Notes: generated from the letters alone by a model not told the origin. A DNA stretch of 64,000 nucleotides from CAZLNO01 sp964561005 (GCA_964561005.1 CAZLNO010000002.1:1-64000); one strand, 5' to 3'. Numbered from the stretch's first letter, positions 12,628 to 23,018 are shown. Translations and numbers: made by a program.

Positions 12628-14211
12628 ATGCGTATGCGTCAGGGCGTGCTGGCCGTCACGGCGGCGCTGGCGATCGGCGCCGCGGGCAGCGCGGACGCCA
12701 AGACCTTTCGCTGGGCGTTCCAGGGTGACGCCCAGTCGCTGGACCCCCAGGTCCTGAACGAGACCTTCACCATCGGCTTTCACGCCAACATTTTCGACGG
12801 GCTGACCCAGCGCGACGAGAACCTGGAGATCCAGCCCGCGCTGGCCAAGAGCTGGGAACTGCTGGAGCCGACGCGCTGGCGCTTTCACCTGCGCAAGGGC
12901 GTAAAGTTCCACAACGGCAACGACTTCACTGCCGACGACGTGATCTTCACCTTCGAGCGCGCGCTGAAGGAAGGCTCCGACATGGGGTCGAAGATCCCAG
13001 AGGGCACCGAGTGGGAGAAGGTGGACGACTACACCATCGACTTTACCACACCCCAGCCCAATCCCATCCTGCACTACGAGTGGCAGGACCTCTTCATCCT
13101 GGACAAGGAATGGGCCGAGAAGCACAACGCCACCGAGCCCTCCGACGTCGCCGCGGGCGAGGAGAACTACGCAGCGTTCCACGCCAACGGTACCGGCCCC
13201 TTCAAGGTGCAAAGCCGCGAAACCGACGTGAAGACCGTGCTGGTGCCCAACGAGGACTGGTGGGGCGACGCACGGCACAATCTGGATCGGATCGTCTTCA
13301 CGCCGATCGGCTCGGATTCGACGCGGGTGGCGGCGCTGCTCTCGGGCGAGATCGACATGATGTACCCGGTCCCGGTGCAGGACCTGCGGCGGGTCGACAG
13401 CAACCCCGATACCTCGACGCTGACCGGGCCGGAGCTGCGCACGATTTTCCTCGGCATGGACCAGATGCGTGACGAACTGCTGTACTCCGACGTCGAGGGC
13501 GAGAACCCGTTCAAGGACCGGCGGGTGCGCGAAGCCTTCTACCGCGCCATCGACATCCAGGCGATCAAGCAGAAGATCATGCGCGGCCAGGCCGACCCCT
13601 CGGCGCTGATGATCTCGCCCTTCCTGTTCGAGCGCGCCGACGAGTTCGAGCGGCTGGAACATGATCCCGAGATGGCGAAGGAGCTTCTGGCGGAGGCGGG
13701 TTATCCGGACGGCTTCCAGGTCGGCATGGATTGCCCGAACAACCGCTACGTCAACGACGAGTCGATCTGCCAGGCCGTCGTGGCGATGCTGGCGAAGGTG
13801 GGTGTCGACGTGGACCTCAACGCCCAGCCCAAGGCGCAGTACTTCGCCAAGGCGCTGGCCTACGACGTCAGCTTCTACCTGCTGGGCTGGACGCCCTCCA
13901 GCCTGGACAGCCACAACGTGCTGAACAACCTGATCGTCTGCCTTGACCGCGAGGCGACGCCGATCAAGGCGAAGTTCAACTATGGCGGCTACTGCAACCC
14001 GTCGATCGACGAGCTGGCGGACCAGATCCTGGTGGAGACCGACACGGAAAAGCGCAACGACCTGATCGAGCAGGCCTTCCGCCTCCTCCACGAGGATCGC
14101 GGCTATATCCCGCTGCATCAGCAGTACGTGGCCTGGGGCAAGCGCGGCAACATCGATCTCGTGCAGCGCCCCGACAACCAGTTCATGCTGTGGCGGGTGA
14201 CGAAGAACTGA
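12628..14211 (+). CDS. peptide/oligopeptide ABC transporter substrate-binding protein (SBP family 5)
   Basis: Periplasmic binding protein of 527 aa with a signal peptide (MRMRQGVLAVTAALAIGA, cleavage near ADA|KT at about residue 24). Family-5 hallmarks: a start reading WAFQGDAQSLDPQ, the LAKSWE strand and the cluster VKFHNGNDFTADDVIFTFER near residue 92. AGGGAGG lies six bases before the ATG. It is followed by two permease and two ATPase genes in DppBCDF order. The substrate is unknown; the ArgE-like deacylase at the end of the unit points to an N-acylated amino acid or small peptide. Confidence 0.9.
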   Translation: MRMRQGVLAVTAALAIGAAGSADAKTFRWAFQGDAQSLDPQVLNETFTIGFHANIFDGLTQRDENLEIQPALAKSWELLEPTRWRFHLRKGVKFHNGNDFTADDVIFTFERALKEGSDMGSKIPEGTEWEKVDDYTIDFTTPQPNPILHYEWQDLFILDKEWAEKHNATEPSDVAAGEENYAAFHANGTGPFKVQSRETDVKTVLVPNEDWWGDARHNLDRIVFTPIGSDSTRVAALLSGEIDMMYPVPVQDLRRVDSNPDTSTLTGPELRTIFLGMDQMRDELLYSDVEGENPFKDRRVREAFYRAIDIQAIKQKIMRGQADPSALMISPFLFERADEFERLEHDPEMAKELLAEAGYPDGFQVGMDCPNNRYVNDESICQAVVAMLAKVGVDVDLNAQPKAQYFAKALAYDVSFYLLGWTPSSLDSHNVLNNLIVCLDREATPIKAKFNYGGYCNPSIDELADQILVETDTEKRNDLIEQAFRLLHEDRGYIPLHQQYVAWGKRGNIDLVQRPDNQFMLWRVTKN

Positions 14212-14285
14212 AACGAGTGAGCGTGTTCATGCTTCGACACGACGGCATTGCGCCGTGGCTGCGTGTGAAGGATGGCACGACAATG

Positions 14286-14366
14286 CGGGGCGCGGGCTTG
14301 CCCGCGCCCCGGCCGTTTCGACGTCTGGCCGGGAAACGTTCCGGTCGGGGGCAAGCCCCCGACCGG
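14286..14366. repeat. double-hairpin intergenic repeat, copy B
   Basis: Opposite orientation to copies A and C. First a hairpin GGGGCGCGGGC (14287-14297) with GCCCGCGCCCC (14300-14310), then a 30-bp spacer containing GGGAAACGTT, then a perfect 12-bp hairpin CCGGTCGGGGGC (14341-14352) with GCCCCCGACCGG (14355-14366). It sits inside the transport unit, in the 208 bp between the binding-protein stop and the first permease start, with nothing else there. Such hairpins typically stabilise the upstream mRNA, which would give excess binding protein over membrane subunits; that role is inferred. Confidence 0.8.
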
Positions 14367-14419
14367 CATGCATGGCTCGGCCACGATTGCCCTCATGCTG
14401 TGTCGCGGTTCCCGATATC

Positions 14420-15406
14420 ATGATCGCCTTCGTCGTTCGCCGTCTGCTGCAGTCCGTGGTCGTGATGCTGGTCGTCGCGCTGATCGCGTTCTCGATGTTC
14501 CGCTACATCGGCGATCCGGTGAACCAGATGGTCGGCGTCGAGACCAGCTCGGAAGTGCGCGAGCAGCTTCGCGAGCGCCTGGGCCTGAACGAGCCAGTGC
14601 CGGTGCAGTTCGCGCACTTCATCGCCAATGCGGCGCAATTCGACTTCGGCATCTCCTACCAGCACAAGAAGGAGGTCTCGGCGCTGCTCGCCGAGCGGCT
14701 GCCGGCGACGCTGGAACTGGCCTTCGTCTCGGCGGTGCTCGCGCTCGCGGTGGGCGTGCCGATGGGCGTCTACACCGGGTTGAACCGCGATTCCTGGCTG
14801 TCCAAGGTGTTCCTGACGGTCTCGCTGATCGGCATCTCGCTGCCGACCTTCCTGATCGGCATCCTGATGATCTTTCTGTTCTCGGTGTTGCTGGGCTGGC
14901 TGCCGTCCTTCGGGCGCGGCGGAGTGGTCGACCTGGGGCCCTGGACCACCGGCTTTCTGACGCTCAGCGGCTGGCAGGCGATCATCATGCCGGCGATCAC
15001 GCTGGGCCTGTTCCAGATGACGCTGATCATGCGCCTGGTCCGCTCGGAGATGCTGGAGGTGCTGCGCACCGACTACGTCAAGTTCGCCCGCGCGCGCGGG
15101 CTGCCGAACCGGGCGGTGCACTTCGGCCACGCGTTGAAGAACACCCTGGTTCCGGTCATCACGATCACCGGCCTGCAGCTCGGCTCGATCATCGCCTTCG
15201 CCATCATCACCGAGACCGTCTTTCAGTGGCCGGGCATGGGGCTGATGTTCCTGCAGGCGATCCAGACCGTCGACATCCCGATCATGGCCGCGTACCTGAT
15301 CCTGATCGCCTTCTTCTTCGTCGTGATCAACCTGATCGTCGACCTGCTCTACTACGCCGTCGATCCGCGCCTGCGGATCGACAAGACCACCGCGACGGGA
15401 CACTAG
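14420..15406 (+). CDS. peptide ABC transporter permease, DppB type
   Basis: Inner-membrane permease of 328 aa. A first helix near residues 5-27 is followed by the typical periplasmic loop with RLGLNEPVPVQF and then five more helices. The cytoplasmic EAA-type loop is DYVKFARARGLPNRAV (about residue 220). The ATG follows no clear Shine-Dalgarno, and the preceding gap holds repeat copy B. It pairs with the next permease, two bases-plus-stop further on. Confidence 0.93.
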   Translation: MIAFVVRRLLQSVVVMLVVALIAFSMFRYIGDPVNQMVGVETSSEVREQLRERLGLNEPVPVQFAHFIANAAQFDFGISYQHKKEVSALLAERLPATLELAFVSAVLALAVGVPMGVYTGLNRDSWLSKVFLTVSLIGISLPTFLIGILMIFLFSVLLGWLPSFGRGGVVDLGPWTTGFLTLSGWQAIIMPAITLGLFQMTLIMRLVRSEMLEVLRTDYVKFARARGLPNRAVHFGHALKNTLVPVITITGLQLGSIIAFAIITETVFQWPGMGLMFLQAIQTVDIPIMAAYLILIAFFFVVINLIVDLLYYAVDPRLRIDKTTATGH

Positions 15407-15409
15407 CCG

Positions 15410-16357
15410 ATGGCTGTCGTGACCAGCGGAACGGGCCTGGGGCGCGCCGACTTCCTGCGCCGCGCCTGGGATTCCGACATCGCCTATTCCTTCCGCCAAT
15501 CGAAGGTGACGATGGTGGCCGCCGCCGTCACCGCCGTGTACTTCCTGGCCGCGCTGTTCGCGCCCTTGCTGGCGCCGCACAACCCCTACGACCTCAGCTC
15601 GGTCAGCCTGATGGATTCCTTCCTGCCCCCCGCCTGGGCGGAGGGCGGCGACCCGCGCTTCCTGCTGGGCACCGACGACCAGGGGCGGGACATTCTCTCG
15701 ACCATCATCTACGGCGCGCGCATCTCGCTGCTGGTCGGCTTTGCCTCGGTGCTCTTCGCCGCCGTGCTGGGGGTCACCCTGGGGCTGATCGCGGGCTACG
15801 CCGGCGGCCTGGTGGACGCCTTCATCATGCGGGTGGCGGAGGTGCAGCTTTCCTTCCCGGCCATCCTCATCGCGCTGCTGATCGACGGCGTGGCGCGCGG
15901 CGTCCTGGGCAACACCGCCGAGGGCGACATTGCCTTCTTCGTCATCATCCTGGCGATCGGGCTGTCGTTCTGGGTGCAGTACGCCCGCACCGTGCGCGGC
16001 TCCTGCCTGGTGGAGAAGAACAAGGAATACGTCCAGGCCGCGCGCGTCATCGGCGTCCGTCCGGCGATGATCGTCATCCGCCACGTGCTGCCCAACGTCA
16101 TGGGCCCGGTGCTGGTGATCGCCACGATCTCGCTGGCGCTGGCCATCATCACCGAGGCGACGCTGAGCTTCCTGGGTGTCGGGCTGCCGCCGACCCAGCC
16201 CTCGCTGGGCACGATGATCCGCGTCGGCAACGACTTCCTGTTCTCCGGCGAGTGGTGGATCACGATCTTCCCCGGCGCCGCGCTGGCGCTCCTGGTGCTG
16301 GCGGTCAACCTGCTGGGCGACTGGCTGCGCGACGCCCTGAATCCGAAGCTGCGTTAG
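15410..16357 (+). CDS. peptide ABC transporter permease, DppC type
   Basis: Second permease, 315 aa, with the OppC N-terminal helix (TMVAAAVTAVYFLAALFA) and the family motif LLGTDDQGRDILS near residue 84. The ATPase-docking loop reads KEYVQAARVIGVRPA (about residue 205). It starts three bases after the previous stop. Confidence 0.93.
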   Translation: MAVVTSGTGLGRADFLRRAWDSDIAYSFRQSKVTMVAAAVTAVYFLAALFAPLLAPHNPYDLSSVSLMDSFLPPAWAEGGDPRFLLGTDDQGRDILSTIIYGARISLLVGFASVLFAAVLGVTLGLIAGYAGGLVDAFIMRVAEVQLSFPAILIALLIDGVARGVLGNTAEGDIAFFVIILAIGLSFWVQYARTVRGSCLVEKNKEYVQAARVIGVRPAMIVIRHVLPNVMGPVLVIATISLALAIITEATLSFLGVGLPPTQPSLGTMIRVGNDFLFSGEWWITIFPGAALALLVLAVNLLGDWLRDALNPKLR

Positions 16358-16364
16358 GAGCCCC

Positions 16365-17426
16365 ATGAGCACGAGCACGACCGCGACATCCACGGCCGAG
16401 CCCGCACGCGGCGCGGAGACCCTGGCGCGCCGTGCGAACCGGCCAGTGCTGGAGGTGAAGAACCTCACGGTGCAGTTCCCCACCCGCAAGGGCACGCTGA
16501 CGGCGGTTGACGACATCTCCTTCGACATCGCCGAGGGCGAGGTGCTGGGCGTGGTCGGCGAGTCCGGCGCCGGCAAGTCGATGACCGGCACCGCCGTGAT
16601 CGGCCTGCTGGAGCCGCCGGGCCGCATCGCCGGCGGCGAGGTCCGGCTGGAGGGCGAGCGCATCGACAACCTGCCCTACGAGAAGATGCGCCGGCTGCGC
16701 GGGGCGAGGATCGGCATGGTCTTCCAGGACCCGCTGACCTCGCTGAACCCGCTCTACACCGTCGGCTTCCACCTGGTCGAGACCATCCGCGTCCACACCG
16801 ACCTGAGCGAGCGCCAGGCCCGCGAGCGCGCCATCGAGCTGCTGCAGGAGGTGGGCATCCCGGCGCCGGAGCGGCGCATCGACCAGTACCCGCACCACTT
16901 CTCCGGCGGCATGCGCCAGCGCGTGGTGCTGGCCCTGGCGCTCTGCGCCAACCCGCGGCTGATCATCGCCGACGAGCCGACCACGGCGCTCGACGTCTCG
17001 ATCCAGGCGCAGATCATCCGCCTGCTCAAGCGCCTGTGCCGGGACCACGGCGCCTCGGTCATGCTGATCACCCACGACATGGGCGTGATCGCCGAGGTCG
17101 CCGACCGCGTGGCGGTGATGTACGCCGGGCGGATCGTCGAGATCGGGCCGGTGCAGGACGTGGTGAAGCAGGGCAAGCATCCCTACACCGAGGGCCTGAT
17201 GGGCTCGATCCCGAAGATCGGCGGCAACGAGACCGACCTGGTGCAGATCAGGGGCAGCATGCCGCGGCTCACCGAGATTCCGGACGGCTGCGCCTTCCAT
17301 CCGCGCTGCCCCCATGTCTTCGACCGCTGCCGGCGCGAGCGGCCCGATCTCATGCCGGCCGGCCGCGCGCGGGCGGCCTGCTGGCTCTTCGACCCGGCGG
17401 AGCGAGGAGGCGCGGGCCATGAGTAG
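16365..17426 (+). CDS. peptide ABC transporter ATPase, DppD type
   Basis: ATPase of 353 aa. Walker A GESGAGKSM (near residue 66), Q-loop VFQDPLTSLNPL, signature FSGGMRQR, Walker B LIIADEPTTALD, switch His in LITHDMG. The oligopeptide-family C-terminal domain has the clustered cysteines (CAFHPRCPH, FDRCRRERP) that bind an iron-sulfur cluster in DppD/DppF relatives. Its last eight bases overlap the start of the next ATPase gene. Confidence 0.94.
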   Translation: MSTSTTATSTAEPARGAETLARRANRPVLEVKNLTVQFPTRKGTLTAVDDISFDIAEGEVLGVVGESGAGKSMTGTAVIGLLEPPGRIAGGEVRLEGERIDNLPYEKMRRLRGARIGMVFQDPLTSLNPLYTVGFHLVETIRVHTDLSERQARERAIELLQEVGIPAPERRIDQYPHHFSGGMRQRVVLALALCANPRLIIADEPTTALDVSIQAQIIRLLKRLCRDHGASVMLITHDMGVIAEVADRVAVMYAGRIVEIGPVQDVVKQGKHPYTEGLMGSIPKIGGNETDLVQIRGSMPRLTEIPDGCAFHPRCPHVFDRCRRERPDLMPAGRARAACWLFDPAERGGAGHE

Positions 17427-18486
17427 CACGGCGCCCGAAAAGGTTGGCCGGGAGGCGGCCGCGCCGGTGCTGGAGGTCGAGGGCCTCACCAAGCACTTCG
17501 ACGTCTCGCCGCCCTTCCTGAACCGTGTTTTGCAGGGCGAATCCAAGGCGTTCCTGAAGGCCGTGGACGGCGTCAGCTTCGAAATTCCGCGCGGCGCGAC
17601 CTTCTCGCTGGTGGGCGAGTCCGGCTGCGGCAAGTCGACCGTGGCGCGGCTGGTCGTCGGGCTGTACCGCCCGACCGAGGGCGCGGTGCTGTTCGAGGGC
17701 ACCGATCTGGCCGCCCTGCAGTCCCGGCAAGAGATGGCGCCGCTGCGCCGCAAGTGGGCGATGATCTTCCAGGACCCCTACGCCAGCCTGAACCCGCGCT
17801 GGCGGGTGCGCGACATCGTCGCCGAGCCCATCCGCTACCACCGCCTGGTCAGCGGCAATCGCGCCATCTCGGCCAGGGTGGGCGAGCTGCTGGAGCTGGT
17901 CGGGCTGTCCGCGCAGGACGGCGAGAAGTTCCCGCACGAGTTCTCCGGCGGCCAGCGTCAGCGCATCTCCATCGCCCGCGCGCTGGCCAGCGAGCCCGAT
18001 TTCCTGGTGTGCGACGAGCCGACCAGCGCGCTCGACGTCTCGGTGCAGGCGCAGATCCTGAACCTGATGAAACGCCTCCAGCGAGAGCTGAACCTGACCT
18101 ACCTCTTCATCAGCCACGATCTGGCGGTGGTCTACCACATTTCGGATTATGTGGGCGTGATGTACCTGGGGCGCATGGTGGAATGGGCCGACGCCCGGAC
18201 GCTGTTCGTCCGGCCGCGCCACCCCTACACGCGCATGCTGCTGGACGCCATCCCGGACCTGGAGATGAGCGGGCGCGAGCGCACCCCGGTGGGCGGCGAG
18301 GTGCCGAGTCCGATCGCGCCGCCGCCGGGCTGCCACTTCCATCCGCGCTGCCCGCTGGCCAACGACCGCTGCCGCCGGGAGGTGCCCGCCACGCTTAAGA
18401 CAGACGGCGGCGAGGTGCGCTGCCACGCCGTGGAGGAGGGCCGGACATCGGCGGATGATCCGCAACTCGCGAAGGAGACGACGTGA
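17419..18486 (+). CDS. peptide ABC transporter ATPase, DppF type
   Basis: Second ATPase, 355 aa. Walker A GESGCGKST, Q-loop IFQDPYASLNPRW, signature FSGGQRQR, Walker B FLVCDEPTSALD, switch His in FISHDLA, and C-terminal cysteines CHFHPRCPL. The ATG lies within the last codons of the DppD-type gene; the more upstream in-frame start would overlap it by over 100 bp and is rejected. Its stop overlaps the GTG of the deacylase gene by four bases. Confidence 0.94.
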   Translation: MSSTAPEKVGREAAAPVLEVEGLTKHFDVSPPFLNRVLQGESKAFLKAVDGVSFEIPRGATFSLVGESGCGKSTVARLVVGLYRPTEGAVLFEGTDLAALQSRQEMAPLRRKWAMIFQDPYASLNPRWRVRDIVAEPIRYHRLVSGNRAISARVGELLELVGLSAQDGEKFPHEFSGGQRQRISIARALASEPDFLVCDEPTSALDVSVQAQILNLMKRLQRELNLTYLFISHDLAVVYHISDYVGVMYLGRMVEWADARTLFVRPRHPYTRMLLDAIPDLEMSGRERTPVGGEVPSPIAPPPGCHFHPRCPLANDRCRREVPATLKTDGGEVRCHAVEEGRTSADDPQLAKETT

Positions 18487-19667
18487 CCGCCGAGACCTAC
18501 AGCCCCAAGCAGATGATCGCCAAGCTGGTGTCCTTCGACACCGTGTCCGCCAACTCCAACCTGGAGCTCATCGCGTTCGTCGAGGCCTACCTGCACGGCC
18601 ACGGCATCGCCAGCACGCGCGTCGCCAATGCCGAGGGAACCAAGGCGAACCTTTACGCCACCATCGGCCCCAACGTGCCCGGCGGCGTGGTGCTCTCCGG
18701 CCACACCGACGTCGTGCCCACGGCGCACCAGACCTGGCGCCACGACCCCTATACCGTGGTCGAGGCGAACGGCCGCCTCTACGGCCGCGGCACCAGCGAC
18801 ATGAAGGGTTTCCTGGCGATCGTCCTGGCGCTGGTGCCCGAGTTCGCGCGGGCGGGGCTGAAGGTGCCGATCCACCTCGCCCTGTCCTACGACGAGGAGG
18901 TCGGCTGCACCGGCTGCCGCGACATGATCGCCGAGATGGCGAACGGCGGCATCGCGCCGCCGCGTGCCGTGCTGGTCGGCGAGCCCTCGGAGATGCGCCT
19001 GGTGGTCGCGCACAAGGGTGTCAACCAGTTCCGCACCACGGTCATCGGCCGCGAGGCCCACTCCAGCCAGCCGCAGCGCGGCGCCAACGCCAACATCGCC
19101 GCGGGCCGGCTGGTCGCCCGGATCGCCCGCATGGCCGAAGCGGCGGCAACGCGCGCGCCGGCCGACAGCGCGTTCGAGCCGCCCTACACCAGCTTCCAGG
19201 TGGGCTTTCTGGCAGGCGGCAGCGCCATGAACATCATCCCCGGCCGCTGCGAAATCGGCTGGGAGTTCCGCGCCATCCCCGGCGAGGATATCGACGCGCT
19301 GGTCCGGGAATTCGAGACCTACGCCCGCGACGAGGTGCTGCCCTCGCTGCGCGCGGTGGCGCCGGAAGCCGACATCGTGACCGAGCGGCTGTGCGGCGTG
19401 GTGCCGCTGGTCCCCGAGCAGGGCGGCGCCGCGCAGGCGGAAGCGCTGGTGCGCGAGCTGACCGGCCGGAACGACAGCGCCGTCGTCCCCTACGGCACCG
19501 AGGGCGGCATCTTCCAGCAGCACGGCTTTTCCACCGTCGTCATCGGCCCCGGCTCGATCGACCAGGCCCACCAGCCCGACGAGTACATCGAGCTGTCCCA
19601 GGTGGACGCCTGCACGGCCTTTCTGCACAAGCTGAAGGACTGGGCCGCGGCGGAGTCAGCCGGGTAG
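18483..19667 (+). CDS. argE: M20-family deacylase, acetylornithine deacetylase ArgE type
   Basis: Binuclear zinc amidohydrolase of 394 aa that removes an N-acyl group from an amino acid. Metal-binding motifs in order: SGHTDVVP, GRGTSDMKGF, then the catalytic pair in SYDEEVGCTG and the late ligand region GPGSIDQAHQPDE; the dimerisation lid lies between (about residues 175-290). It is called ArgE-like, but the GTGA overlap with the transporter ATPase shows it is translated with a peptide uptake system, so its substrate may be an imported N-acyl amino acid rather than acetylornithine. Convergent with the DUF4167 gene, with a terminator between. Confidence 0.85.
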   Translation: MTAETYSPKQMIAKLVSFDTVSANSNLELIAFVEAYLHGHGIASTRVANAEGTKANLYATIGPNVPGGVVLSGHTDVVPTAHQTWRHDPYTVVEANGRLYGRGTSDMKGFLAIVLALVPEFARAGLKVPIHLALSYDEEVGCTGCRDMIAEMANGGIAPPRAVLVGEPSEMRLVVAHKGVNQFRTTVIGREAHSSQPQRGANANIAAGRLVARIARMAEAAATRAPADSAFEPPYTSFQVGFLAGGSAMNIIPGRCEIGWEFRAIPGEDIDALVREFETYARDEVLPSLRAVAPEADIVTERLCGVVPLVPEQGGAAQAEALVRELTGRNDSAVVPYGTEGGIFQQHGFSTVVIGPGSIDQAHQPDEYIELSQVDACTAFLHKLKDWAAAESAG

Positions 19668-19752
19668 GACACGCGTCCGCGTGCAACCCGTGCGCACCGC
19701 GACACGCAGTGGTGCTGTGCAAACACGGGACCTCGTGCCCCACGGCGACCAG

Positions 19753-19798
19753 ATCCCGGACGCGAAGCAGCACTGGCGTGCTGCTTCGCGTCCGGGAT
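19753..19798. terminator. perfect 21-bp inverted repeat, bidirectional terminator
   Basis: Arms 19753-19773 and 19778-19798 are exact reverse complements around a 4-base loop TGGC. It lies between the convergent stops of the deacylase and DUF4167 genes. There is no T-run, so it works either by strong structure or as an intergenic palindromic repeat; the ATCCCGGACGCGAAGC-type arm looks like a genome-wide repeat rather than a unique terminator. Confidence 0.75.
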
Positions 19799-19826
19799 GA
19801 CGAGGCAACATCACTCGCCCTTGGTA

Positions 19827-20870
19827 TCAGGCGCTGACCGGCTCGTCCTGACCGCCCTTGCCGGACCCTGAGGAGGACTCGCCCTCACCCTCCGAGGCCC
19901 CTTGATCGCCGCTGGACGTTTCGCCCTGCGCGCCGTCCTCGGATTTCGCGGTCTTCCGGGTGCGCCCGCCCGTGGCGCGGCTGCGCGAGGTCCCGCTGCG
20001 ACCGCTCGTTTGCCGCGTGGTGGTCGTGCGTCGGCTGCGCGTGCGCGCAGTCGCCTTGCGCTCTCCGCCATCCTCGCTCCCGGCGGCCGGCTCGCCCGCG
20101 CCGTCCGCGCTGTCGCCGTCCGCGCTGTCCCCGCTCGGGACCGCCGTCTCGGCCGCCGTTGAGGATTCGGCACTGGCCGCCTCGCCCTGGCCCGCGCCGG
20201 CGTCGCGCCGCTTGCGCCTGGACGCGGTCTTGCGCGGGGCCGGCGGCGTTTCGGCTGGCGGCTCGACATCCGGCTGCGGGCCGGTGCCCGGAACAGCGTC
20301 GTTGCTCGCCTCCTCGCCCTCGGGCAGCCGACCATAGCCGTCGGGCCGGCGCAGGGCCGAGTCCCTGGCTTCCGCCGACGCCTCGTGCTGCCCGGTCGCG
20401 CTGGCCGCTTCCTCGCCCTGGGCCTGGTCCTGGCTCCGATTGCGCCCGCCACCCTGGTCGCGCTCGGCCTGCTCATGGCGTTCGCGCCGTTCCTGGCGGG
20501 TGCCGCGCGGCGCGCGGTCGGACCGCGCCTCGCCGTTCGCGCCCTGGGGCTCGGCCTCGGCGCGCTCGCCCTGAGCGTCCGAATCGTCCTGTCGCCGCTG
20601 GCGCTCGCGATTCGGGTCCGGCGGGTCGGTATTGTCGTTCATGATGCGGTAATAATGTTCCGCATGCTGGAAATAGCTTTCGGCCATCACGCGGTCGCCC
20701 GATGAGTTCGCGTCGCGCGCAAGAGCCAGATACTTCTCGTAGACCTGATTCGCATTGCCGCGAACGCGCACGTCCGGGCCGTTGCTGTCAAAGTTCTGCA
20801 TTTTCAGCGGAACCTGCTTACGACCGCCCGACCGGCCGCGTGTCCGCCGTCCATTCGCACCTTGTCTCAT
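19827..20870 (-). CDS. DUF4167 protein with long disordered tail
   Basis: A 347-aa protein. The conserved DUF4167 part is the first ~80 residues, with the core YEKYLALARDANSSGDRV and AESYFQHAEHYYRI. The remainder is low-complexity, rich in Arg, Glu, Gly, Ser and Thr, with basic patches such as RKTASRRKRRD and RSRRTTTTRQT, as expected for a disordered, nucleic-acid-contacting tail. The family is typical of Alphaproteobacteria and commonly follows prfA-prmC, as here. No biochemical function is established. The Shine-Dalgarno AAGGAAG stands before the ATG. Confidence 0.88.
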   Translation of the reverse strand: MRQGANGRRTRGRSGGRKQVPLKMQNFDSNGPDVRVRGNANQVYEKYLALARDANSSGDRVMAESYFQHAEHYYRIMNDNTDPPDPNRERQRRQDDSDAQGERAEAEPQGANGEARSDRAPRGTRQERRERHEQAERDQGGGRNRSQDQAQGEEAASATGQHEASAEARDSALRRPDGYGRLPEGEEASNDAVPGTGPQPDVEPPAETPPAPRKTASRRKRRDAGAGQGEAASAESSTAAETAVPSGDSADGDSADGAGEPAAGSEDGGERKATARTRSRRTTTTRQTSGRSGTSRSRATGGRTRKTAKSEDGAQGETSSGDQGASEGEGESSSGSGKGGQDEPVSA

Positions 20871-20985
20871 AGCTTCCTTACTTCAAAGGGAAAGCCGATC
20901 ATCGCGCTCAAACGCCATGGCCGATCCTCCGGCCATGCGGGCGCAGCTTGTTTCGGGATCGCGTGACGTCCGTTCCGGGACGCAG

Positions 20986-21001
20986 GGAGCCTTTGGGCTC
21001 C
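20986..21001. other. short hairpin in the prmC-DUF4167 gap
   Basis: GGAGCC-TTTG-GGCTCC lies just past the prmC stop, and a second stem (ATGGCCG/CGGCCAT, 20917-20936) is closer to the DUF4167 gene. Neither is followed by a T-run. They may attenuate or process the transcript between prmC and DUF4167; nothing else is visible in the 143-bp gap. Confidence 0.3.
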
Positions 21002-21013
21002 GGCACGCGAACA

Positions 21014-21936
21014 TTAGTCAGGAAACGCCCAGTTTCCAACCGCTTTTTCGCCATCGGCGGGAAAGCTCTTCGCCACCGTGGCGAGAACGCAACGCGGAAT
21101 CCCCGCGAGGTCCGGCACGACGGCCCGGCAGTCCAGACCCGCGCCCGCGAACAGTGCCGCGACCGCCGCGTCCTGACCCGCCCCGACCTCCACCGCGGCA
21201 AGACCGCTTGGCGCCAGGACCCGGACCACGTCCGGGGCCAGCAACCGATAGGCGGACAAACCGTCGTCGCCGCCATCGAGCGCGCTCGGCGGATCGTGGC
21301 GGGCAACTTCCGGCGCCAATCGTGAGATATCGCTTGATACCACGTAGGGCGGGTTGCACACAACGATATCAAAGCGGCCCGCGAGCGCCCTTGTCCAGTC
21401 ACTCGCGGCGAAAGCGGCACGCTCGACAAGGCCAAGGTCGGCGGCATTGGCCCGCGCCGTCGCCAGCGCGGCGGCGGAGCGGTCCACGCCGAGCCCCCAG
21501 GCGCCCGGCAGCTCGTGCAGCAGCGCCAGCAGCAGGCAGCCGCCCCCCGTCCCCAGGTCGAGAATCCGCAAGGGCGCCGCGCGATCGGGAATGCGGGCCA
21601 GCACCGCCTCGACCACGGTCTCGCTCTCCGGGCGCGGGTCCAGCGTCGCGGCGTTGACGCGCAGCGGCAGGCTCCAGAACTCCCGCCAGCCAAGGATGCG
21701 GGAGACCGGCGTGCGCGCCGCGCGGGCCTCGACCATCGCCGCGAAGCGCTCGGCCGTCGCCGGGTCCAGCAGCCGCTCGGGTGCGGTCAGCAGGACGCCC
21801 ACATCCTCTTCAAGCAGCGCCGCCAGCAGCAGCCGCGCGTCCCTGCGCGGCCCGTCCACGCCGGCCGCGCGCAACCGTGCGGTCGCATCCGCCAGCGCGG
21901 CCCCGACCGTCCGGTCCGTCTTCCGCACCGGCGCGT

Positions 21937-21940
<4 letters not shown>
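21014..21940 (-). CDS. prmC: release-factor glutamine methyltransferase PrmC
   Basis: SAM-dependent enzyme of 308 aa that N5-methylates the Gln of the GGQ motif in release factors RF1 and RF2. An N-terminal helical substrate-recognition domain (about residues 1-95) is followed by the Rossmann methyltransferase with the SAM loop LDLGTGGGCLLL and the signature NPPYV (about residue 195). The ATG overlaps the prfA stop (ATGA), so the enzyme and its substrate RF1 are made together. Confidence 0.96.
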
Positions 21941-23013
<1,073 letters not shown>

Positions 23014-23018
23014 CTCGG

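Noticed and set aside
10565..14118. Long minus-strand frames over the ThDP-enzyme and binding-protein genes
   Set aside because: Their translations lack any family motif and mirror the codons of the plus-strand genes.
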